From assembly GCF_027595985.1 (NCBI RefSeq), contig NC_073313.1:84302899-84366898 (forward strand): DNA of 64,000 nt. Reading direction: 5' to 3'. This DNA is from Sorex araneus. Its lineage: Eukaryota; Chordata; Mammalia; Eulipotyphla; Soricidae. The notes under the pieces are model-generated. The model saw only the letters and a program-made list of their open reading frames with translations. It was not told where the DNA came from and searched no databases. This document shows, in pieces, positions 54,414 through 64,000 of the stretch (position 1 is the stretch's first letter; each line of letters opens with the position of its first letter). Made by a program: the position numbers and the translations under genes.

Positions 54414-57400
54414 CTATATACCATAGATGAGTGCAATCTTTCTATGTCTGTCTCTCTCTTCCTGACTCATTTCACTCAGCATGAAACTTTTCATGCCCAT
54501 CCACTTAACTACAAAATTCTTGACCTCCTTTTTTCTAACAGCTGCATAGTATTCCATTGTATAGATGTACCAAAGTTTCCTCAACCAGTCATCCGTTCTG
54601 GGGCATTCGGGTTTTTTCCAGATTCTGGCTATTGTAAACAGTGCTGCGATAAACATACATGTGCAGATGCTGTTTCGATTGTACTTTTTTGCCTCTCTGG
54701 GATATATTCCCAGCAGTGGTATTGCTGGGTCAAATGGGAATTCAATATCTAATTTTTTGAGAATCGTCCAAATTGTTTTCCAGAAGGGCTGAACCAGTCG
54801 GCATTCCCACCAGCAGTGAAGAAGGGTCCCTTTCTCCCCACATCCTCTCCAACAGCGGTTGCTTTTGTTCTTTTGGATGTGTGCTAGTCTCTGTGGTGTG
54901 AGGTGGTATCTCAAAGTTGTTTTGATCTGCATCTCTCTGATGATTAGTGATGCAGAGCACTTTTTCATGTGCCTTTTGGCCATTCGTATTTCTTCCTTGG
55001 TAAAGTTTCTGTTCATTTCTTCGCCCCATTTTTTGATGGGGTTGGATGTTTTCTTCTTGTAGAGTTCAACCAGTGCTTTATATACCATTGATATCAACCC
55101 CTTATCTGATGGGTATTGTGTAAATATCCTTTCCCATTCTGTGGATAGTCTTTGGATTCTGGTCAATGTATCTCTTGCGGTGCAGAAGCTTTTTAGTTTA
55201 ATGTAGTCCCATTTGTTGATCTCTGTTTTTACTAGATTGCTTAGTTCCGTGCCACCTTTGAAGATACCTTTATCTTCAATATCGTGGAGGGTTTCGCCGA
55301 CCTTGTCTTCAATGTACCTTATGGTTTGTGGTCTAATGTTGAGGTCTTTAATCCATTTTGATCTGACTTTTGTGCATGGTGTCAGGTCAAGGTCTAAACC
55401 CATTTTTTTGCATGTGGTTGTCCAGTTGTGCCAGCACCATTTGTTAAAGAGGCTTTCCTTGCTCCACTTCACATCTCTTGCTCCCTTATCAAAGATTAGA
55501 TGGTCATACATTTGGGGTTGTGTGTAGGGATATTCCACCCTGTTCCATTGGTCTACGGCTCTGCCTTTGTTCCAGTACCATGCTGTTTTAATTGTTACTG
55601 CTTTGTAGTAAAGTTTGAGGTTGGGGATGGTGATGCCTCCCATCATCTTTTTCCCAAGAATTGTTTTAGCTATCCTTGGACGTTTGTTATTCCATATGAA
55701 TTTTAGGATTTCTTGATCCATTTCTTTGAAGAGTGTCATGGGTATATTTATAGGGATCGCATTGAATCTGTATAATGCTTTAGGGAGTATTGCCATTTTG
55801 ACAACATTGATTCTCCCTATCCACGAGCAGGGTATATGTTTCCATTTCCTCATGTCCTCTTTGATTTCATGGAGTAGCGTTATGTAGTTTTCTTTGTAAA
55901 GGTCTTTTACTTCCTTGGTTAAGCTGATTCCGAGGTACTTGATTTTCTGGGGCACGATTGTGAATGGGATTGCTTTTTTCATGTCCCTTTCCTCTGCCTC
56001 ATTGTTTGCATATATGAAGGCCATGGATTTTTGGGTATTGATTTTGTAGCCTGCAACTTTACTGTATAAGTCTATTGTTTCTAAGAGTTTCTTAGTAGAG
56101 GTTTTAGGCTTCTCTAGATATAGTATCATGTCGTCTGCAAATAGTGAGAGTTTGATTTCTTCCCTTCCTATCTGGATGCCCTTAATCTCTTTTTCTTGTC
56201 TAATAGCTATCGCAAGTACTTCCAGTACTATATTGAAGAGGAGTGGTGAGAGTGGGCATCCTTGTCTTGTGCCTGATCTCAGAGGAAAGGCCCTTAGTTT
56301 TTCCCCGTTGAGGATAATGCTTGCCGTAGGCTTGTGATAGATGGCTTCGACTATCTTGAGGAAAGTTCCTCCAAACCCCATTTTGGCGAGGGTTTTCATC
56401 ATGAAAGGATGTTGGATCTTGTCAAATGCTTTCTCTGCATCTATTGATATGATCATATGGTTTTTATCTTTACTTTTGTTGATATGCTGGATTATGTTGA
56501 TTGATTTCCGAATGTTAAACCATCCTTGCATCCCTGGGATGAATCCCACTTGGTCGTGATGTATAATCTTTTTGATGAGTTGTTGGATCCTATTTGCCAG
56601 TATTTTGTTGAGGATCTTCGCATCGGTGTTCATCAGGGATATTGGTCTGTAATTTTCTTTCTTAGTGATGTCTTTGTTTGCTTTTGGTATTAGGGAGATG
56701 TGTGCTTCATAGAAACTGTTTGGGAGATTTCCTGTTTTTTCAATTTCCTGGAAAAGTTTGAGGAAAACAGGCAGCAGGTCTTCTTTAAATGTTTGGAAGA
56801 ATTCGCCAGTGAAGCCATCTGGGCCTGGGCTTTTGTTTTTGGGGAGGTTTTTGATCACAGCTTCAATTTCCTTAACATTGATGGGTCTATTCAGGTATTC
56901 CAAGTCTTCTTTGTTCAGTCTTGGGAGATTGTAAGAATCGAGGAATCCATCCATTTCTTTTAGGTTCTCCTGTTTTGTGGCATATAGACTTTCGAAGTAG
57001 TCTCTAATGATCTTTTGAATCTCACTGGTTTCTGTTATGATGTCCCCCTTTTCATTTCTGATTCGATTTATTAGGGTTCTTTCTCTTTCTTTCTTTGTGA
57101 GTCTTGCTAGCGGTTTATCAATCTTGTTTATTTTCTCGAAGAACCAGCTCTTTGTTTCATTGATCTTTCGGATTGTCTTTTTGGTTTCCATGTCATTAAT
57201 TTCTGCTCTAATTTTTATTATTTCTTTCCTTCGATCTGGTTTGGGTTCCCTTTTCTGGTCCTTTTCTAAGGTCTTGAGTCGTGAAGTCAAGCTGTCTATG
57301 TGGGCCCTTTCTTCCTTCCTGAGGAATGCTTGGAGAGCTATAAATTTTCCCCTTAACACGGCTTTAGCTGCGTCCCATAGGTTTTGGCAGCTCGTGTCTT

Positions 57401-58230
57401 CATTCTCATTTGTTTCTAAGTATTTTTTGATTTCTTCCTTGATTTCCTTCCTGACCCACTCATTGTTCAACATTGAATTGTTTAATTTCCAAGTGTTTGA
57501 CTTGATTCTCCGTGTCAGTGAGTGGTTAGCTTCTATCTTCAGCGCATCGTGGTCTGAAAAGATGGTTGATACAATTTCTATTTTTCCGATTCTATTGAGG
57601 TATGTTCTGGGGCCCAGTACATGGTCTATTTTTGAAAATGTTCCGTGTGCACTGGAAAAGAATGTGTATTCTTTCTTTTGGGGGTGTAAGGCCCTGTATA
57701 GGTCTATTAGGCCTCTCTCTTCAATTTCTTCTTTCAGAGTCAGTGTTTCCTTGTTGAGTTTTGTTCTTGTCGATCTATCTAGAGGCGATAAGGCCATATT
57801 GAAGTCTCCGACTACTATTGTGCTGTTAGTGATGTCCTCTTTGAAGTCTGCTAGGAGTTGTTTTAAATATTTAGCTGGTCGCTCATTAGGTGCATATATG
57901 TTTAAGAGTGTGATTTCTTCCTGTTGAACATATCCCTTGATAAACAGAAAATGACCTTCGCTGTCCCTTTTAATCTTTTTCAACCTGAAATCTATGTTGT
58001 CGGATATTAGGATGGCCACTCCAGCTTTTTTACGGGGGTTGTTTGCTTGGAGGATTGTTTTCCATCCTTTGACTTTGTCTATGTTTACTCTGTTTGTTCA
58101 GGTGTGTTTCTTGCAGGCAGCAGAATGATGGGTTTAATTTCTGGATCCATTTTGCCACTCTGTGTCTCTTGATGGGTGCATTTAGGCCGTTGACGTTGAG
58201 AGAGATTATTGTGATAGGATTTTGTGTCAT
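54414..58230 (-). pseudogene. L1 ORF2: endonuclease and reverse transcriptase, one frameshift
   Basis: ORF2 encodes the protein that nicks target DNA and reverse-transcribes L1 RNA by target-primed reverse transcription. The likely start is the ATG at 58230-58228, 42 nt after the ORF1 stop; upstream in-frame codons begin only with GTG. The first ~60 codons carry SLNVNGLN and CLQETHLN of the endonuclease. The frame then breaks at about 58071-58080 (AGACAAAGTC) and reaches a TAA at 58032-58030. Comparison with the L1 at 24930-25010 indicates a 2-nt deletion. The rest is open for 1201 codons: endonuclease motifs GDFN and SDHDAL, RT core with [10 protein letters not shown] (about codon 627 of that segment), and the C-terminal Cys-rich [18 protein letters not shown] (about 1056-1073). 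Total length is close to the usual ~1275 residues. As it stands it should not make full-length protein. Confidence 0.95.
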
Positions 58231-58272
58231 ATTTCTGTGGTATTTGTTGTTTTTATGTGGCTCCACCTTGTC

Positions 58273-59235
58273 TTACAGTAGCCCCTTGAGACCTTCTTTC
58301 AAGTTTGGTTTTGAGTCTATGAAGGACCTGAGCTGTTGTTTATCCGAGAAGTAGTGTATGGTTCCTTCGAGTTTGAGTGAGAGTTTAGCCGGATAAAGTA
58401 TTCTTGGTGAGGCATTCATTTCGTTGAGTCTTTTCACTATGTCCCACCATTGTCTTCGGGCTCGGAGGGTTTCCTCTGACAGGTCTGCTGTAAATCTGAG
58501 GGGTGCTCCTTTGTATGTAATTTCCTTCTTTGACCTTGCTGCTTGCAGAATTGTGTCTCTATCCATAGCATCCGTCATTCTGACTATGATATGCCTTGGA
58601 GTCTTTTTATTCGGGTCTCTTTTTGCTGGTACTCTTCGGACTCCTTGTATCTGGATGCCTGCCTTCTCCAGCTCTGGGAATTTCTTAGCAATGATGTCTT
58701 TGACTGTGTTTTTTTCATTGGGGTTACTTCCCTGTGGTTCTGGTACTCCAATGATTCTTATGTTGTTTCTCTTGAAGTCATCCCCCAGGGCTCTGATTCG
58801 CTCTATAGCCATTTTGAGGTCTTTGGCCATGATTTGTTGTTGTCTATAAGCTTTCTGCAGCTCATCTTCCAGGTCGCTGATTCTTTCTTCAGCTGTAGTC
58901 ATTCTACTGTTGAGGGCATCTAGTGAGATTTTTATTTCATCTACCGATTCCTTTATTTGTGAGATTTCCGTTCGAAGATTTGAAATTTCTGCTCTCATTT
59001 CTGCTCTCATTTCTTCCTGAATTTTCTTGGTAGACCGTTCCAGCGCTTCGTTCATCTCCTCCCTTAGTTTATTGGATGTCTGTTCCATGGTTGCTTGGAG
59101 TAGGTCGACTCTCCTCCAGATCTCCTCTCTAAATTGTTTATCTGAGAGGTCATAGATGTGAGTAGCCCCCATTGATGTTTCTGGGATTTTTTCTTCTCCC
59201 TCTCTTGGTGGAGGGGATTTTCGCTGCTTCTTCAT
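58273..59235 (-). CDS. L1 ORF1 protein (RNA-binding chaperone), intact
   Basis: 320 codons from ATG (59235-59233) to TAA (58275-58273), with no break. ORF1p is the trimeric RNA-binding protein that coats L1 RNA in the cytoplasm. The sequence shows a short basic N-terminus (KKQRKSPPP), a long heptad-rich coiled coil (about residues 35-150, including a tandem MRAE MRAE), the RRM with RNNIRIIGVPE (156-166), and the C-terminal domain with ILYPAKLSLKLEG (279-291). Length is similar to other mammalian ORF1p. The ATG is the first in frame after the 5' UTR. ORF2 follows 42 nt downstream in another frame. Confidence 0.96.
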   Translation of the reverse strand: MKKQRKSPPPREGEEKIPETSMGATHIYDLSDKQFREEIWRRVDLLQATMEQTSNKLREEMNEALERSTKKIQEEMRAEMRAEISNLRTEISQIKESVDEIKISLDALNSRMTTAEERISDLEDELQKAYRQQQIMAKDLKMAIERIRALGDDFKRNNIRIIGVPEPQGSNPNEKNTVKDIIAKKFPELEKAGIQIQGVRRVPAKRDPNKKTPRHIIVRMTDAMDRDTILQAARSKKEITYKGAPLRFTADLSEETLRARRQWWDIVKRLNEMNASPRILYPAKLSLKLEGTIHYFSDKQQLRSFIDSKPNLKEGLKGLL

Positions 59236-59826
59236 ATTGTTACGGAAGTATAGAGCTGGAGCTCTGTAGTTATTTGTTCCTTTTTCCTTCTTGTGGAAAG
59301 AAGGTTTTCTGATCGTGCTAAACTTCCCTTATTAACTGAGAGCTTTTATAGTGTCAGACTAAGCTAATGGCTATTTTGTGTGTTAGAGATTGCAAAGGTG
59401 AATTTTCAAAAACATACAAGTACTGATTGAGCTGAGGTAACAAAGAATAACTGCGGCCGCCGCTCTGAGAGGAGGCCACGCCCACTTTTAGACCACGCCC
59501 ACTAACATACAGGACACGCCCCCAGTGTCTTCCTGCGAGGGCGGGCCGCAGTTAGGGGGCCCGGGGAGGAGCCGGGGCGCAGAGGACACAGGCTGGGGCG
59601 GCTGGAAGGTCTCGGGGAGTCCAGGCGGCGGGAAGCGGGGCGCGGGAGGGCGCGGCTGAGGGTCCGGGAAGGTACCTGAGAGGGCGGGCCGCAGTTAGGG
59701 GGCCCGGGGAGGAGCCGGGGCGCAGAGGACACGGGCTGGGGCGGCTGGAAGGTCTCGGGGAGTCCAGGCGGCGGGAAGCGGGGCGCGGGAGGGCGCGGCC
59801 GAGGGTCCGGGAAGGTACCTGAGAGC
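59236..59826 (-). promoter_or_regulatory. L1 5' UTR / promoter
   Basis: 591 bp. The proximal part (59236-59450) is AT-richer. The distal part is GC- and CpG-rich and contains GCGGCCGCCGC (59452-59462), three CACGCCC boxes (KLF/Sp-like) at about 59476-59520, and two 143-bp tandem monomers. The position immediately upstream of ORF1 and the monomer structure make it the expected internal pol II promoter; the activity is inferred. Confidence 0.85.
59537..59822 (-). repeat. Two 143-bp tandem promoter monomers
   Basis: Copy 1 is 59537-59679 and copy 2 is 59680-59822; both start GAGGGCGGGCCGCAGTTAGG and end GGGAAGGTACCT on the plus strand. I see two differences: ACACAGGCTGG against ACACGGGCTGG, and CGGCTGAGGG against CGGCCGAGGG. 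The 5' end of the element falls at the end of copy 2. Tandem 5' monomers are known from some rodent L1 families. Confidence 0.95.
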
Positions 59827-59838
59827 TCTCATCTCTCT
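59827..59838. repeat. TSD, right copy, of the full-length L1
   Basis: TCTCATCTCTCT, identical to 53930-53941; immediately after the 5' end of the element. Confidence 0.92.
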
Positions 59839-60429
59839 TATAGAAAATTAATTCCCCATATATATGGGGTTTTGTTATAAGGTACTAAATTCTGACCCAT
59901 TGATCAGAGAAACTGTCTTTATTCCAGTGACAAGCAGTTTAGTTCTATAGGCACTATAGCTTTATAATACAATTCCAAATTGGGTTGTGAAATACATTCC
60001 AATTTCTTATTTTCACTATGTCTTTGGCTATCCATGATCTTTTCTGATTCCATAGATCATTGTTATTAACTTCTCCAGATCCTGCACGAATTTGTCTGAA
60101 TTTGCATGCGGATCATATTGAATCTGTATAGTAGCTTAGGTAGGGTATTCATTTTAATATTATTGCTTCTTTCGATCTGTGAACATGGGGTAATTTTCCA
60201 TTTCCTAAAATTTTCTCTTATTTCTTAAGTGATTTAAAGTTATAACTGTATAGATCTCTGATGCCTTTTGTTAAACTGATTCCTAGATACTTGATGTTTT
60301 TGAATATTATTTTAAATGGGATAGATTCCTTGATTGCTCTCTCCCCCGAGTCATTCTTTGTGTATAAGAACGAACCTATTTTTGTATATTAACTTTGTAG
60401 CTGGCTACTTTACTGTACTGGCTTCTTTC

Positions 60430-61061
60430 TTTTCTTTTCTTTTTTTTAAAATTTTATTGAATCACTGTGAGATAGTTACAGGCTTTCATGTTTGGGTCGC
60501 AATCACACAATGATCAAACACCCATCCCTCCACCAGTGCACATTCCCCACCACCATTATCCCTGGTGTAACCCCCTTTTCCACCCTCCCCCTGCCTCCAT
60601 GGCAGACAATATTCCCCATACTCTATACTTTTGGGCATTATGGCTTGCAACACAGACACTGAGAGGTCATCATATTTGGTCCATTATCTACTTTCGGCAT
60701 GCATCTCCCATCCCGACCGATTCCTCCAGTCATCAATTTCTTAGTGATCCCTTCTCTATTCTATCTGCCTTCTCCCCTCTGCTCATGAAGCAGTCTTCCA
60801 GCCATGGGGCAATCCTCTTAGCCCTTTTATCTACTGCCCTTGTGTGTCAGCCTCATGTGATGTTATTCTATACTCCACAAATGAGTGCAGTCCTTCTCTG
60901 TCTGTCCCTCTCTTTCTGACTCATTTCACTTTGCATGATGCTCTCCATGTCTATCCATTTATAAGAAAATATCATTACTTCATCTCTCTTAACAGCTGCA
61001 TAGTATTCCATAAATTTTATTTTATTGAATCACTGTGAGATACAATTACACAATTACAATG
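60430..61061 (-). mobile_element. 5'-truncated L1 (second subfamily) plus an extra 3' tip
   Basis: CT-rich run, poly(T), TTTTATTGAATCACTGTGAGATAGTTACAGGC, ACACCCATCCCTCCACCAGTGC, GGCAGACAATATTCCCC, then a short ORF2 end to AACAGCTGCATAGTATTCCAT (61011). Immediately after it, 61012-61061 is another copy of only the extreme L1 3' end (TTTTATTTTATTGAATCACTGTGAGATAC). Both lie in the old host L1. Confidence 0.87.
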
Positions 61062-62427
61062 TATTGACTTACTTTTTCTAAAGGTTTTCTTTTGTGGTTT
61101 CTTTAGAGTCTTCCACGTATATCATCATGCCATCAGCAAATAGTGATAATGTGAGGTTTTTTTCCAAATTGAATCCCTTCAATTAGTTTTTCTTGCCTGA
61201 TTGTTGTAGTCAGGACTTCTAGTACCACGTTGAACAAAAGTGAAGAGAGTGTGCATCCTTGTCTTGCACCTAATCTCAGAGGGAATTATTTTAGTCTTTC
61301 ACCATTAGCAGTAATACAGGCTGTGGGCAAGTTATAGACGGCCATTATTTTCTTGAGGAACGTTCCTTCCATTCCTATTTTGTTGAGTGCTTTATTATTT
61401 TTTTTTATCATGAATGGATGTTGGATCTTGCTGAAGGCTTTCTCTGAATCAAGCATTATGTTCATATGATTTTTCCATTTCTATTATTGATATTGTGTAT
61501 TATGTTAATTCATTTGCATATGTCAAAGCATCCTTGCATCCCTGGGATGAATACCACTTGATTTGGGTTATGATCTTTTTACGTGTTTTGTATTCAGTTA
61601 AAGATTTTATTAAGTATTTTTGCATTAATGCATTGATATTCATTAGTAAGGTAGGTCTGAAATTTTCTGCAAGTGTTTCTACTTTGGATATTAGTGTAAT
61701 GTTAGTTTCATAGAAGGTGTTTGGAAAGACTCCTGCATTGTCAATGGTTTGGAGGAACCTAAGTAGTAAAGGCAGTAAATCTTTGATAATTTAACAAAAC
61801 TCACCAGTGAACCGCTCTGTATTGGGACTTTTGTTTTTGGTGTGATTCATAGCTACTACTTCAATTTCCAGACTTGTGATTGGCCAGTTTAGGCATTATA
61901 CTTCCTCCTCATTCAACTTTGGGAGATTTCGTGACTCTAAGAATTGATCTATTCTAGGCTTTCCAGCGTAAGAGCATTAAGTTAATCATAGTAACCTCTC
62001 ATTATATTTTGAGTGCTTAAGGGTCAGTTGTAATTCTTCCCTTTTCTACTCCCATCCTATTTATTAGAACATTTTCTTTTTTCCTCATGAGACTAGCTAA
62101 AAGTTTATCTTGTTTATTCTTTCAAAGAATGACCCACTGGTTTTATCGATACTTTGAATTGTTTTATTGGTTTCAATGTTGTTAATTTCTGCTCTACTTT
62201 TTAAAAATTATTTCTGTCTTTCTGCTACCTTTTGGCTTGTTTATTGTTCCATCTCCAGAATTTTAAAATGTGTGTTTAGGTTGTTGATTTGGGCTTTTTC
62301 TTTGTTCTTAATGTAATCCTGCACTGCTATGAATTTTTCCCTTAGTGCAGCTTTTTTGTGTTTTGCACAGATTCTGGTAGTTTGTTTCTTTATTGACATT
62401 AGTTTAAAAGTATATTTTTATTTCTTG

Positions 62428-62595
62428 GGCCGGAGCGATAGCACAGCGGGTAGGGCGTTTGCCTTGCACTCGGCCGACCCCGGTTCGATCCCCGGCATCC
62501 CATATGGTCCCCCAAGCACTTCCAGGAGTAATTCCTGAGTGCAAAGCCAGGAGTAACCCCCTGAGAATCGCTGGGTGTGACCCAAAAAGCAAAAA
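62428..62595 (+). mobile_element. Young SINE type A with 22-bp TSD
   Basis: Full-length copy close to the apparent consensus: GGCCGGAGCGATAGCACAGC, GGTTCGATCCCCGGCATCCC, ATATGGTCCCCCAAGCAC, TGGGTGTGACCCAAAAAGC, A-tail. A perfect 22-bp TSD lies at 62406-62427 and 62596-62617. This is the longest perfect TSD of any SINE here and points to a recent insertion. Confidence 0.97.
62439..62492 (+). promoter_or_regulatory. Internal pol III promoter of the young SINE
   Basis: A-box-like TAGCACAGCGGGT at 62439-62451 and B-box GGTTCGATCCC at 62482-62492, about 31 bp apart, as in tRNA genes. Both boxes are intact in this copy. Confidence 0.85.
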
Positions 62596-63314
62596 AAAAG
62601 TATATTTTTATTTCTTGATTTCCTTTTTGATTAAATTATTGTTTGGCAGTGTTTCATTCAGCTTCAGTGTTAGAGGTTTCCTCCATTTTCTTTTTGTGAT
62701 TAACTCTACTTTTATGGATTTATAACCTGAGAAAGTAGTTTGTACAATTTCTGTATTTTTTAATTTACGTACTTTTGATTTGTGCTATAAATGTGATCTA
62801 TCCTGGTGAATGTTCCATGATATGCATTAGAGAAGAACGTGAATTTTTGTTTTTTCTGGGGGGAGATGTCAAACTCTGTATATATCCAACAATCCAAGTT
62901 CTCTCAGCCCTCATTTAAAGCACTTGTATTTTTACAGATAATCAGTCTAGTTGATATGTCTAGTGGGATAAATGGTGTGAAGTCTCCCACTACTATTGTG
63001 TCTCTTTAGGTTTGTAAGCAGAAGCTTTATGAACTTTGATGAGTCTTCATTTGATGCATAGATATTGATGACAGTATTTCTTGATCTGTAGTTCCCTCCC
63101 TTGAAAAATAAGTAATGCCCATCATTGTCTCTAATTACTTTCTTTATATTGAATGGCATTTTTTTCCGATATAATAAGTATGTCTGTTCCAGCTATTTTT
63201 TTGTCTTCCATTGGCTTGTAGATTGTTTTCCTTTATTTCACTCTAAGTCAAAATTTATCCTGAGAATTTAGGTGTGTTTCCTGCAGGTAGCAAATGGATG
63301 AATTTTCTTCCATT

Positions 63315-63412
63315 TTTGAATTTTAATTTTTTAATTGACTCATCATGAAATATATAGTTACAAAGCTGTTCATGATCAGAATTGAGTCATAGAATAATCC
63401 AACACTCAGGAT
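63315..63412 (-). mobile_element. Very short L1 3' tip
   Basis: TTTTAATTTTTTAATTGACTCATCATGAAATATATAG, CAAAGCTGTTCATGATC and CATAGAATAATCCAACACTC match the extreme 3' UTR of an old L1 in reverse; about 95 bp, inserted in the ORF2/ORF1 boundary region of the host L1. Confidence 0.6.
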
Positions 63413-64000
63413 GAATATTTTTTAACTGATACATCCAGCTACTCTATGTCTTTTATAGGGAAGTATAGTTCATTAGTATTCAGAGAGATTCTTGACATAA
63501 AGGGCTGTGTTGCCATGAGTGTATGATGCGTGTGTGCATGTGTGTATATGTCTGCGCATACATGTGTGATCCACTTGTTTTTGCAAGAGTCTATTTTTTA
63601 ATAGGTGACTTTTTACAGGATTGGTTTTAGTTGTTGCAAATGCTTCGAGCGCTTGTTTGTCTGAAAAGTTCTTTATCCCTCTCTCAAGTCTAAATGATAG
63701 TTTTGCAAGGTAGTGGACTTTAGGTGGAAAGTTTTTTTTCAATCAGTACTCTGAATACCTCATTCTACTTTTTCCTCGCATTTAAGATGTCATATGGAAG
63801 GTCTGTTGTGATTCTTATATTGTTTCTCTTACATTTAAAGGTTTTCTTCTCTCGCTGCTTTAAGTAGTCTGTCTTTGTCTTTTGATTTTACCATTTTAAT
63901 TGCTATGTGTCTTGGAGTCCTTCAATAATATTTGTATGGATTTTCCATCTTTAAATTGATTGAATTATTCTTTCAGTGATTGCCTTAGTTCCATGGCCAT

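Larger units (their letters stand above)
53942..59826 (-). mobile_element. Full-length young L1 retrotransposon
   Basis: 5.9 kb element on the minus strand: 5' UTR with two tandem monomers (59236-59826), intact ORF1 (58273-59235), ORF2 (58230-54414, one frameshift), 3' UTR with a G-rich tract (54413-53953) and an A-tail. It is flanked by a perfect 12-bp TSD and inserted in an older L1. Compared with every other L1 in the window it is far better preserved, so it is the youngest L1 here. Many 5'-truncated copies (for example 19165-19497 and 36881-37580) share its 3' UTR. Confidence 0.97.
52950..63999 (-). mobile_element. Old L1, split into segments by later insertions
   Basis: Segments 52950-53929, 59839-60430, 61062-62427 and 62596-63999 read in order as one reversed L1, from C-terminal ORF2 to ORF1 at the window end. 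Landmarks: GTATTCCATTGTGTATATAT, CCTTTATCTGATGTGTTGAATG, then GATTCCTAGATACTTGATG, GATGTTGGATCTTGCTGAAGGC, CATCCTTGCATCCCTGGGATGAATACCAC, and an endonuclease-type frame at 62947-63159 (VINIYASNED). It belongs to an older subfamily than the inserted L1. It is cut by the full-length L1 (53942-59826), a truncated L1 (60430-61061), a SINE (62428-62595) and a short L1 tip (63315-63412). It has no intact frame and runs past the window end. Confidence 0.85.

Noticed and set aside
57037-57927. Open frame of 296 codons on the plus strand
   Set aside because: It lies antisense to the conserved ORF2 of the full-length L1; hydrophobic F, L and S-rich composition is a shadow of the real frame.
58424-58923. 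Two overlapping plus-strand frames of 126-141 codons
   Set aside because: Antisense shadows of the intact L1 ORF1.

Overview
This window is mammalian intergenic DNA and almost certainly comes from a shrew (Soricidae, most likely Sorex). The main evidence is a tRNA-derived SINE present in dozens of copies. It has a head carrying pol III A and B boxes and a body ending in ACCCAAAAAGCAAAAA, which I recognise from memory as the shrew SOR type; this was not checked against a library. I see no functional host gene. The only host-gene sequence is a processed pseudogene of ribosomal protein L37A (51835-52200, minus). The only long open frames belong to one full-length LINE-1.

Layout. 1-10690: small ancient and lineage-specific L1 fragments, SINEs and one ERV-type LTR (about 4000-5001). 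10691-13695: simple repeats, namely a 550-bp (TTCCC)n tract, a degenerate 12-bp GC-rich minisatellite and a GGAA tract, mixed with SINEs and a long composite retroelement. 13696-20889: mostly anonymous DNA with an ancient L1 and an LTR fragment. 20890-25650: a decayed L1 with both ORFs, broken by two SINEs. 25651-38200: L1 pieces in both orientations, including an ORF1-only (HAL1-like) piece, and many SINEs. 37700-42400: a cluster of unusual elements, namely two long composite elements, a fragment of an RTE-like LINE, and a perfect 71-bp inverted repeat. 44735-51400: stacked decayed L1s with a second, longer RTE-like fragment (49176-49884). 52950-63999: an old L1 split by a full-length young L1 (53942-59826, minus).

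How the parts work together. Two retrotransposition partnerships can be read here. SINE type A has an A-rich tail and classic L1-style target-site duplications, so L1 is its expected source of reverse transcriptase. SINE type B has the same tRNA-like head but a different body. Its last ~50 bp, including the reading frame YWxPLxQIDEQxDD, match the 3' end of the RTE-like LINE, and its tail is a TGACAG-type simple repeat instead of poly(A). The longer composite elements end in the same way. I infer that an RTE-clade LINE mobilised SINE B and the composites.

The young L1 carries an intact 320-residue ORF1, an ORF2 broken by one apparent 2-nt deletion in the endonuclease domain, and a GC-rich 5' UTR with two 143-bp tandem monomers differing at only two positions that I found by eye. 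Boundaries of old repeats are approximate (roughly +/-20 bp), because they were read without alignment software.
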